Shown here piece by piece: positions 43,148 through 53,400 of a stretch of 64,000 nt of DNA. How positions within the stretch are numbered: the stretch's first letter is position 1; every line of letters starts with the position of its first letter. Made by a program: the position numbers and the translations under genes. Source of the DNA: Litoditis marina (Eukaryota; Nematoda; Chromadorea; Rhabditida; Rhabditidae); assembly GCA_964036275.1 (NCBI GenBank), contig OZ038434.1, forward strand, positions 2,378,560 through 2,442,559, in the 5' to 3' direction. Below the pieces are notes generated by a model. It was not told where the DNA came from. It did not search any database and saw nothing but the letters and a program-made list of their open reading frames with translations.

Positions 43148-43298
43148 AATCCAAGACTACAAATCCAATGAATTTCCACCTTTTGTTATCATAAATAGAA
43201 TACTCAGGGTTATTAAAAACAATGAACTAATAAAATACAAGTACAATCCTGCTGAAATGAATAAATACTGCCATAGCCTGAAGAACAAACATAGCTGA

Positions 43299-43705
43299 GT
43301 GTTTTTGGTCAACAATGCAGAGCCTGATCGTGTGATCATGGAGCAAACTACAGATCAAGATCAAAAACAGGGTATCTAAAGGGTGCCAAACCCAGACACA
43401 CACATTATTCTCTAGACTACCACCCCTGCCCTCCACAATAGGATACAGGTATAACATTTTTGTGTTTTTATTACATATTAACTCGTTCGATTACACTTAA
43501 GTTCTAGTTGGTGGAATCTCCTGAAGATGCCGTAACCACCAACTAGAATAGCATCGTCGAGATTTAACGGCGAAACGATGCAAACAAAATTTAACCTATA
43601 AATTTTAATTAATATAAGAAAATTTTTCTTTTCTTTCTAGATTACTGTTAACTTAATTATAACTTTTTAAACATATTAGTCCATTAACTAATACTCTATT
43701 AACAC
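43299..43705 (+). other. 3' untranslated end of the PLE with hammerhead-like motifs
   Basis: At 43502-43581 lie a 13-bp perfect hairpin (TTCTAGTTGGTGG, 43502-43514, with 43536-43548), CTGAAGA (43521-43527) and GAA plus ACGATGC (43572-43581). GCATCGTC (43551-43558) pairs with that last segment. AATCTC (43515-43520) pairs with GAGATT (43559-43564), and GCCGT (43529-43533) with ACGGC (43567-43571). These are all elements of a hammerhead core but in a non-standard order. PLEs are known to carry hammerhead motifs; activity here is not shown. Confidence 0.45.
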
Positions 43706-44792
43706 AATCGTGCGCAGCGCGGAGCGCTGCGCAGATTAGTTTTTGTTCAAAGGTCCCCGCCCCCCATACAATGCTAATGTCACCCTTTTCAAACTCATCG
43801 ACATTCAAACTCATCGAACTTCAAACACATCGAGACACATGGCAAGCAAAATTACGATAAAATGCTTCAAAATTAATGTTTTTCAAAATACTTTTTTTTG
43901 ATTCCTATCTAAACTAAAAGAGCTATTCAACTATAACAGCAGTTTTTTCCTATAATGGTGGTATTATTGAGTTTTTGACAAACGTGATGTTTGACGCGCT
44001 AATCAAAACGTTCTGTTCGTAATCAAAGTGAGCGAGAAAGTTGTTTCAAATTAAAATTATTTGGTGGATTACAACGTAAGAAAATCTTATCTTTCCAATG
44101 GAAAAACTTTTAAATTCTAGAACTTTGTAGTTATTGAGAAACTGGCCCTTATTTGAAAATTTCCGGTTTTACCATTTTGACACGCCGTGTAACTCGAGTC
44201 GTAACTCATGCCAATTGTGACGTTATTAGTGAAAATTTGTTTCTCTCTCTTCCCTATAATCTCTTCTTTCTGAAAATATTAACAAATTTTTGTTATAACA
44301 TTTACTTCGTGCGTAGATAGTTGTTTTTCACGAAAAAGGCCGCAAATTTTCACTATTAATGCTCGTGTTCAGTCAGTTTTCAACATTTTTCCATTAAATA
44401 AACGGCATATAACTCAAAACTCAATTGTAAAAAAGAAAATAATAATTACTACTCGTAAAAATCAATATAGAAAATGTTAGTACCTTATTGTTTAGACCGG
44501 ACTGCACCAAACAGTTTTGACTCAAATACAACAAATTGATAATTATCGGGTAGAGAAAATTATCATGTATGTCTCTGTAGAATTTCATGAAATTATCTAC
44601 ATGAAGAGTCCATCAAGATCGTGAAACTTAGCGCGTAACCAAATGTAGGTGTGCATAGCTGGCGTTTACTGTGCACAGTGGAACAGCGTAATTAGCAATT
44701 ATAATAACGACCACATACGTGCTATGTGAAACACGAATCATGGTCAGTCATGTTTGACAGATTGTAACGATAACGCATGTTTTACTACCTCA

Positions 44793-45450
44793 GCGAAATA
44801 CGTTGGCAGGTCTTACAAAAAACGTGAAACATTTCAGCAGTAAGTTAGCACGTGTTAAATTCAACGAAATACGTTGGTAGGCGTTACAAAACGTGAAACA
44901 TTATAGCAGTAGGTTAACACGTGTTAAAGTCAACAAAATACGTTGGTAGGCCTCACAAAAACGTGGATATTTTTGACGGTACAATGGCACGTTTTGAATT
45001 GAACGGAATACGTTATTCGGCGTTACACAACGTAAAACATTTCAGCAGTAAGTTAAAACGTGTTAAATTTAACGAATTACGTTGGTAAGCCTCACAAAAA
45101 CGTGGATATTTTTGACGGTACAATGGCACGTGTTGAATTCAACGGAATACGTTGGTAGGCGTTACACAACGTAAAATTTTTAGCAGTAAGTTGAAACGTG
45201 TTAAATTTAACGAAATACGTTGGTAGGCCTCACAAAAACGTGGATATTTTTGACGGTACAATAGCACGTGTTGAATTCAACGGAATACGTTGGTAGGCGT
45301 TACACAACGTAAAACATTTTAGCAGTAAGTTAAAACATGTTAAATTTAACGAATTACGTTGTTAGGCCTCACAAAAACGTGGATATTTTTGACGGTACAA
45401 TGGCACGTGTTGAATTCAACGGAAGACGTTCTTAGGCGTTACACAACGTT
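44793..45450. repeat. About 70-bp tandem satellite, 9-10 units
   Basis: ACGTTGGTAGGC-type cores recur at 44801, 44872, 44941, 45011, 45080, 45150, 45218, 45288, 45358 and 45427. Two unit types alternate. One contains GCGTTACACAACGTAAAA and the other CCTCACAAAAACGTGGATAT, making a higher-order unit of about 140 bp. Most units carry CACGTG or ACGTGTT. Confidence 0.9.
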
Positions 45451-46115
45451 CTGACAGAACCCGCGCGCATGCACGCGACGCGACATCGATGTGTCGCCAA
45501 CCCATGGCACGGGCTTCGTATAACGGAGAATAGTCATGTTTGGTATCGTTTTGTACAGAATTTTACGAGTAATATACAAGATTTACAACTGCTAGACGCC
45601 GCAGGCGTCTAGTCTGCAGACAATACAAAACAGATTATTACAATTTTCTTCAAAGTACGTCGACCATTTTCTTAGATTTTTGCATGAATCACTGAAGGGC
45701 AACACGTCTACAAGATACTAAGTTCACGTTCCAAGTAGAATTTATTCAGAGGAGTTAGAGGGCCCAACGTCTCGCAAAAATGGCTTCCGTGCGGGGCGGC
45801 GGCGGCTGCGGCGCCGGCGACAAAAGTGTCCGCCTCCTCAAATCTCGGCATAGTTTCGCACAAAATTAACTTATTCAAAAAATACATTCATTTTTGAAAA
45901 GCTCCAAAAAAGTTGAGGTATACGTATTTTTCAGGTATGTCTGAAATTTGAATATTACGTGTGAGAGAGCCAAAAATGGTCTCGCAAAAAATCATGGATA
46001 GACCGGTTTCGTGAAAATAAAAATGAAAGAACAGTTTAACGTGTAGTAGGAAGACGTTTTCCAATGACGAACTCATGACAGGCGGGTACAGCTTGGTTTT
46101 CACTCCTATTCACAT

Positions 46116-46184
46116 GTCTCATTGGCGGATTGGATAAACGCTCTATTCACGCACGGCGAACGAAGGTTCGATTCCTGCCTGGAG
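46116..46184 (+). repeat. tRNA-like Pol III promoter segment in composite repeat copy 3
   Basis: A box TGGCGGATTGG (46123-46133) and a perfect B box GGTTCGATTCC (46165-46175) have tRNA-like spacing. Pairing of a full cloverleaf is poor. It would direct transcription rightward into the foldback at 46366. Confidence 0.65.
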
Positions 46185-46911
46185 TCTAGAGTGGAGAATT
46201 TGCTATCACTTGAACGAGGTTACAACTACACCAAACGTTCTGCACTACGGCACGGTTTAAAACTCCAATAGAAAAACATAACTTTCCTTGTTTAGCTTAT
46301 TGTTCAAAAATATTATTTTTTATCAAAAATGACCGTTACTTCGTAACCATAGAAAAAGAGTTCAATTAGTATAAAAAACGAGTGTAAAGAAAGTAAAGAT
46401 TAGTTTTGGATAAATATGTACAAGAAATATAAAAGAAGTCCAATAAAAATATTTTGAGGAAAATGCTAATCTCGCTTCTCTTGAAAACAACGGAGTATAA
46501 GCTAGATTATTGTGAGTCGCAGTCAGAAGTTTTCTTCCGACAACCAAAAACTCGGTATCCTTTTTTTGAAATTCTAAACCGAGCGAGATTAGAGTTTTCC
46601 TCAAAATATTTTTATTGGACTTCTTTTATATTTCTTGTACATATTTATCCAAAACTAATCTTTACTTTCTTTACACTCGTTTTTTATACTAATAACATTT
46701 ACATTTTGTTTTTCTAATGCATAGAATTGGTACGATGAAAAATGTAAGAGACAACCCTGTTGTCCATGTTTTCATCTAATTCAATCTACCTTATTTCACC
46801 ACAATTATTCTCTAATATTATCTCATATTTATCTATATAAGAAAAGTAAAATTTTTCTAATCTAACTATACTTACTGGTTAAAATATTCCTAGTATCTTA
46901 TTAGATACACC

Positions 46912-47110
46912 AAAACCGCGTCTTCGGACGACTAAAACCGCGTCTTCGGACGACTAAAACCGCGTCTTCGGACGACTAAAACCGCGTCTTCGGACGACTA
47001 AAACCGCGTCTTCGGACGACTAAAACCGCGTCTTCGGACGACTAAAACCGCGTCTTCGGACGACTAAAACCGCGTCTTCGGACGACTAAAACCACGTCTT
47101 CGGACGACTA
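46912..47110 (+). repeat. 22-bp tandem array, nine units, each a C(UUCG)G hairpin
   Basis: AAAACCGCGTCTTCGGACGA plus CT repeats nine times at 22-bp spacing with one base change in the last unit. Each unit contains CGTC-TTCG-GACG, a 4-bp stem closed by the exceptionally stable cUUCGg tetraloop. It is followed by AACACTCTT-TTCG-AAGAGTGTT (47110-47131), a 9-bp stem with the same loop sequence. Confidence 0.95.
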
Positions 47111-47712
47111 ACACTCTTTTCGAAGAGTGTTCATTTTCAAAAACTATATACTTATCTAAAAACACAAACTATTCAGAACTACATATATCTGTACTTTTCT
47201 CTTGGCACGCTTGAAAATCAATAACTACTTCGCTTGACAGCTCTTTACTCCGGGTACCATACCCTTTGATTCACGATAAGCATACGAAACAATCAACATC
47301 GTAGAATTAGATCATAAATCTATAGCAATATTCCTACTATTTAACTAAAAAAGTTTTCTTTATATTCATTTGACATTTTTTCCATACATTTCCTTTTCAC
47401 TCAAACCTATAAAAAGACATTAATCAAACACATTTTCCGTCTTTCCTGTCTTCATGCATTTCCATACATAAACTTACCCTTAACTGACAAATACATTAAC
47501 CAAACATATTACTAGAGGACATGTCCTCATATAAAAACATGGGTTCGATATTGATGGGGTTTATAAAAGGTGGAGGTGGTAGCCGAGCGTGTTGCCTCCA
47601 TCGCTTCCAATATCGGATCTGGTGGGAATCCTACCATTCCCTCCATTAAAGGCAGCAGCCCTGCTAAAACTACACGCTCACTGTACCAGGTTGGGTCACC
47701 TCGGTACTTTGA

Positions 47713-49260
47713 TCACGACCAAACAACAACCTTACTGAACTTTCACAACAAACTGTTAACAACTATTACACTCTCTCTCTATTTCGCAGCCAAAAGTATG
47801 GAAAAAATGTCAAAGAGATACTCAGCTATAGCACTAACTCTACAGGAAAACGATGCACCTCTAATCGATGTGTTATTTGTCCCAAAATAAGATTTTCGAA
47901 CTATATCTTCAGCTCAGTAACTAAGTATAAATGCAAAACAATTAAAAATGATACAGCAAACTGTACCTCTAAAGACTTAGTATATGCTATAATCTGTCAA
48001 ATATGTAATAGACAATACGTTGGGGAAACCAAACAAACGCTCAAACAACGCATGAACCAACATAGAAATAGTTTTAAGAAAGGTTCCCTAAATACATATC
48101 TGTGCGATCACTTCAATCAAGAAAACAATTTTTAAAACTTTTCAATAGACATCTTAGATTGCATAAACAATCAGGAAACTAGCGTTCGCTTAAATAAAGA
48201 ACTATTTTGGATAAAGTTACTAATGACACCTTATCCCTTTGGACTCAATGATCAGATAAAAAACTATGGCAATATTTCATCCAACATAATTCCTCTTGAT
48301 AAACAATCTCATCCTTATTATAACTTGAAAAGCATTAGATACAAACATAAACGTAAAAGTAAAACAAATAAGCCTAAAAATCGATTGAATGTGAGAGGAG
48401 TTGTTGATACCCTGACCAACCTAAGCGTTAATCAGTTACATGTAGCGTACAAAACACTGACCAAGGCTTCCATTACATCACTTATACAACATAATAAGGA
48501 ACTGTCAATATTCAACAATTACAGCAAAGAAAATAAACTAATAATTTATGGTTGTATTGCCAGATCTTACTGGACAGCTGAAAATAAGAAGAGCAAACTA
48601 CAAAGCATACAAAATCATCATATTTTCAGCATTCCTTATATTAATAAAGGAATTATGAAGATACCTTTCAAAAAACTAGTTTGTCAAACATTCAATAACA
48701 TTGTACCCAATTACCAACCTAACCTACTAAAACCAAGAGTTTTGTACACTTATGAAGAGCCTATTTAGCAGAAAAATTTTGAATTACGGAAAATTTCTCG
48801 AAAATCTGACAAATAGCTCAATCAAAGAAATACTACAATCGGATTGTATATGCTCTACTAAACCAGATTGGATAGACAATCACTTGAATCACATTATCAC
48901 AGGAGATCCAAAGTTGTTTATGGGAACGAATATCTATGAATTACTGATCAAAGGAAGCAAATTCAGAGCTACTGAAAACAACGTAGATATTGATTCTCTA
49001 TTAACACTCATTCACAAACAATGTGACAATTTTACAAAAAAGCTTAATAAAAAGTGTCCAAACTTTATGAATTTGTCCACAGCTAATAATACTATAAAAG
49101 AAATATTTAGCAATAAAATCAAACAACTATATTCTATATACTGATACAACTATGGTAGACAATACATCCAACATTTGGCTCAAAGAACTAAAACAAATTC
49201 ATAAACATTTTGTAGTTACAGTGACTGACAAAGCCTCATCAAATTATTCTTTCACATGCA
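47713..49260 (+). pseudogene. Penelope-like element: N-terminal GIY-YIG endonuclease and start of RT
   Basis: In one frame from 47713 there is a Cys pair RCVICPK, then CTSKDLVYAIICQICNRQYV and GETKQTLKQRMNQHRNSF, a GIY-YIG-type endonuclease core. This is followed by ELFWIKLLMTPYPFGLND. The frame then gives a basic linker, YTYEEPI, HLNHIITGDPKLF, LLIKGSKFR and finally KHFVVTVTDKASSNYSFTCK, the conserved N-terminal part of PLE reverse transcriptases. Damage includes an in-frame TAA at 48133, a shift near 48752 and another near 49130. Homology ends at about 49260, before the RT palm. The endonuclease is N-terminal to the RT, the permuted order of Naiad-type PLEs. Confidence 0.82.
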
Positions 49261-49261
49261 A

Positions 49262-50251
49262 AAAATTATAGCTTGTTCGATATCAGATTTGCGGCCCTTT
49301 TGTGGATTATGTTCCATTTCCAATGTATGTCAATCCAATTCAATAGTCGAAAGATTCATGTTACGAATTTTTTACAGTTTTTTTTTACAGTCTCTTGCAG
49401 GTCGACACTGTCATGACAGTTTTCCACAACAGTTCTAATGTTTTGGTTAATAATAGCATTAGTCATATTTCAAGAATAAAAAGTTGATTGTTTTCATTGA
49501 ACCAATGTATGATTGGTACGCAAACATTAGGATGGAATTACTTGCAAACACTCGATCTATATTTATCTTGGCTGAACTGCTCGAAGGATCACATTTGTAC
49601 TCCTATTGCTTAGGTGAACGTACACAACTCACAGGATGTAGCGCCACGAATCAGACATGTCTCATACATACCTTGGTATACTTAGAAGAGATTTGATAGG
49701 GGGTTTGAAAGGTTGATAACGCCTGTTACAATATGTGAACACGTGGAAAAGACGTTAGAAAGGAAAAATACTTAGCAAAACGGAATATTTCTATGGAAAA
49801 CACTGCCCCAAACTTTCATTTGGCACGCTGCCAAGGTCTCAGTGGGAATGAAGGAAACTTTACGTATGTAGTGTTTTCCAGGCGTGTACAACTCTATAGT
49901 ATCTCTTAGCTGGACACAGACGTTCATGGTATATCCATTCGTTTAGCGTATCTTTGTATAACAGTAAATTGTCAACATTTTTCATTCTACTTGGGGGTTA
50001 TCCTTCGCTCTTTGTGGGAGGTCGTTGATTCGTAATTTCGGGTCAGGCGCGTTTGAATTCGTCTACGAACAAGGAGACTACAAGGTTCCGTGCTTTTGAA
50101 TAAGACGTTTTTTATATGATCAAAACACAAATTTATGTTCGAATGTACACTAAAGTATGACTGCACAGTCTCATTACATTTTCGCCAGCTCAATTTGAGT
50201 TTACAGTGAAACGCTCTCTTCACGTCAACTTTCGCTGTGTCTCGCAGCTTA
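49262..50251. other. Intergenic between PLE and receptor D
   Basis: There is no supported gene. Frames at 49256-49438 and 49484-49696 have no motif. The 173-codon minus frame at 49987-50508 overlaps receptor D exon 1 antisense and is a shadow. Confidence 0.5.
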
Positions 50252-50273
50252 TGTGGGGGCGTGGCAGTATGGT
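50252..50273 (+). promoter_or_regulatory. GC-rich motif upstream of receptor D
   Basis: TGTGGGGGCGTGGCAGTATG lies about 130 bp before the start codon. The same motif and spacing occur before receptor E. Confidence 0.55.
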
Positions 50274-50401
50274 AAAACTTTACATACTCCTTGTTAATAA
50301 CGTGTTTTAATCTGATATCATATTTACTATTTGAATGTTTCATTCCCAGCTGACTCTCATATAAACCCTTATCACGTTCGCAGAAATGTTCAGTCGACAG
50401 T

Positions 50402-53400
50402 ATGGCAGATTGGGCAAAGCTGGTTGATCCGTTTTTCATTCCGTTCATATTTATACTCGTTTGGTACATATATATTTTATACATACTGAGAGTTTCGAAG
50501 AATGACATTTTTCGAAACTCCTATTTTCTCATGTTTTTTGTTGTTGGTGAGTTATCAAAATAAATGAAATTAACGCGATTTTTGGCTCAACTCGGAGGTT
50601 TTTTACAGCCAAGTTTGAGGAGGATACATTGAGCAAACAGTTAAGTTGACGACCAACCAGAATTTTCTCGAGCAGGTAAAGATCACAACTCACTGGACTT
50701 TGCTACGGTACCTGTACATTTCGTAACTAAGAACAAACTTGTAACTAATATATCCAATAGACCATATTTTTCAGGCGTACACGATGTCCTCCATGGTATT
50801 GGGTTGGAGTATGCACGAATCAACGTGCGAGTCGGATTGGGTTAGAATTATCCCTTTTTTCGGGAAAGTAGAAATCACCCTATCGTTATGAAACTATGTG
50901 TCGCCGAGAGGTTTTTTCCCGAAGAAAGGCTTTGCGGTGTAAATTGCTTTATCCTGCGGTGTTTTTGTCTCTCTTGCACGGCTCGTGGAAACGGCCTGTG
51001 TCGATATCAAACCAAAACGAAGATTAGACGAGGAACTGATTCTCTAAAGGTCCCATTCGAACGTCCCAATGTCCCGTTGTCCCATTTCAAAGCCTCAATG
51101 TCTCAATGTCTCGTTTCAATGCCCCAATGTCTTGTTTCCATGCGTGGCTTCGACTATTCTAGAGCACGTTAGAGACTGTACACTAGGTGGAGAGTGCGAG
51201 ACAATAGTGTGAGAGAATGTGTAGACGTGAGAGAGCACCAGACAACTGAGTTTTAGAGACGGAACTGAAAAATACTGAGGATGTCGTTATTTGACAATAA
51301 AATTTGAGAATGGGACATTGGAATAGGACATTGGGACTATGGAACGAGACATAAGGATATTGCGACATTTAAATGGAACGTTGGGACATTGGAATGGGGA
51401 CATTGGGACCTTTTGAGAATCAGCTCCTTGGTCACTCCTATATCTTTGGTTTTTTTTTTTGAAATTAATTGAACTTGAGAATCAGTTACACTTTTATAAC
51501 ACTCTGGGGCTTTAAAAGGAACAAAATCATGTGCATGAAAGTAGGAAACATGGAAATATAATCCGCGTGAGAAAATGGGGATATTTTCAGGCTAATTTAT
51601 CCGCTTCATGTGATCTGCGCGCCTAATGAGTAAGAAACTCTGTACATAATAACAACACAACTAAAAAGGAAATATCTCTTGTTTAATCGCGAGCACACTC
51701 TAGTCTATATCAGAGAACAAAGTTCATTGAACACAGGACAAAGTCTATGTTGAATGATTTACAATAGGGACAGGAGTATGAGATAGGCAGTACACAACAA
51801 TGTTTTTTTTTCAAATACCGTTTCCACAGGTCCTGAAACCGAGATTTTCTATCGAATCTCAATGGGTTTGACACACACCGAACTATTTGTACATCAGTTG
51901 ACAAACTTTTTCATGGTTCTCAATCAGTTTACCGGTGTCTGTTACACACACATGCATGAAAAGGTGATTTCTTGAGCAGTTCCTCGAAAACATCATGAAA
52001 TATCTTGTAAGCATTACCTCACGAGCTTCTCATGAGATTTTGTTGACTGCTATGCTATAACGCTAGAAGTTCACGAGATGCTCATGAGGTGTTCATGAGA
52101 TTATCATAAGAAAATCAAATAAACTTCTTATGGCATGAATGACTTCGCCGCCTGGTAGGAAATATTTCTTGTTTCTTGCGCTGAACGGGTGTCTCTCGCA
52201 CCCTAATGCGAAAGTGTTCCGGCAAAATTTGTGCGTAATCGCCCAAAACCAACGCTTTTACTAGTACTTCGGGTGCGAGATTCACAGAAACCGTTCCTTT
52301 CTAGTTGAGAGGTTTCAGATTTTTCAGACTCCACCGAAGCTTGCTGTAAAGCTAACATTGTTTCCGCGCAAGTATAGTTAACCTTAGCCTTACGTCAACG
52401 TATACAACGTATTAACCGATTCAAACAGTTTTGAAGATTTTTCTGCTATTTTGAGAGGAACGGATCCATTAACCGCGGTGCGCTTCGTATATCGAGTATA
52501 GAATATAAATTAACAGAATAATAAAATATGTTCAAACATGATATATTACGGCAGATGTGAATATATTTTGTTTTCACCTTTGCTGATGGAAGTTTCAGAT
52601 TTGGACAACCAAGAACACTCTTACTTTACTGATCGCTATCAATGGTTTGCCATACGTATCCAATATTCACCTATTCCTCATTCCATCTTACCTTGAAAAC
52701 CGAGAGAATGCGACTGTATGGAAAAGAACGGAAGACTTTCCGGTACGGCTGGCAAACTATCGCAAGCCTCACGGTTTTTAATTTGTCTGAGTTGGTAAAC
52801 ATGAGGTACTGAACCAAAATAGTTTCTGTGTAAACTAACGGAAAATAAAACTGCATTCAAGTCAGATGGAAGGGCAACGTATTTTCTTTCTTTGTGAAAA
52901 GGGTTGAGGAAAAGCTTAGATTATCACAAAAGTGGTTAGTCGTTCGCACAAGATCTCACCACCTTTTTATGATATATAATTCTATGTAATGCTAAGCACG
53001 AATGCGTGAAGGTTGTATTGTGTACTCAATCTTTTTCAGAAATCACTTATTTTTGAAACAGCGCGAGAGGTATGTTTTCTTGTCTCCATTATATGTTTGA
53101 CGGTCGTCACATATAGTAGTATCCGCAAGAAAACTAGAACAGAAACAAGAAAGAACATTCCGGAAAAGGTGAATTGGTATTTCTCATTTTGACGCGAACA
53201 CCTATAGATACGGAACACCTATAGACACGGAACATAGGACATGAACATTTATATGACAAAAGAAACTTTTTGTTAAAAGGGGGTGAACAAAATTTTCCAA
53301 ATAAGATGAATGAATGAAAAAAAGAACATATTACGCAGATACCAGACTCAGACATCGATACATACCCTTTCCATTCTAGAATGTCCAACTCAAAGCTCTG

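Larger units (their letters stand above)
39370..43298 (+). pseudogene. Penelope-like element: reverse-transcriptase C-terminus, split by an LTR element
   Basis: The coding pieces are 39370-39665 and 43153-43298. They show VENFSDIYDNQLQLE, NYLDLNIT, KLYDKTDDYQF, PHYQSNIP and LIRFSRSCSKVEDF, which are signatures of the distal RT/thumb region of PLEs in the Naiad-like group. A homopolymer shift lies at the eight-A run near 39409-39416. If one copy of the 5-bp duplication AATCC is discounted, the frame continues across the LTR element and stops at 43298. No GIY-YIG domain follows that stop. The start at about 39370 looks like the usual 5' truncation. Confidence 0.8.
43706..46692 (-). repeat. Composite dispersed repeat, copy 3, with 1.84-kb internal extra segment
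   Basis: Read on the minus strand it has the same order as copy 2: foldback palindrome (46366-46692), tRNA-like segment, CG-rich tract (about 45795-45820) and terminal GCGCAGCGC hairpin (about 43710-43732). Unlike copies 1 and 2, 43756-45611 is inserted where they read GTCTGCAGACCTTTG. The extra part has a perfect 9-bp hairpin at one edge (CTAGACGCC, 45592-45612) and a 70-bp satellite. No protein domain was seen. Confidence 0.8.

Noticed and set aside
43502..43581. A standard cis-acting hammerhead ribozyme
   Set aside because: All core pieces are present, but stems I and II would cross in a single molecule, so a conventional hammerhead cannot be claimed.
43706..46692. Helitron assignment for the composite repeat because of its terminal hairpin
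   Set aside because: No CTRR 3' end or TC 5' start was found at the boundaries defined by the three copies.
46912..47110. CRISPR-like array
   Set aside because: Units are contiguous 22-bp repeats without unique spacers, in a eukaryotic genome.
47570..47890. 106-codon plus-strand frame at the start of the PLE
   Set aside because: The endonuclease Cys-pair motif lies in a different frame (from 47713), and this one has no PLE similarity.
49987..50508. 173-codon minus-strand frame
   Set aside because: It is antisense to receptor D exon 1 and its upstream region, a shadow of coding sequence.
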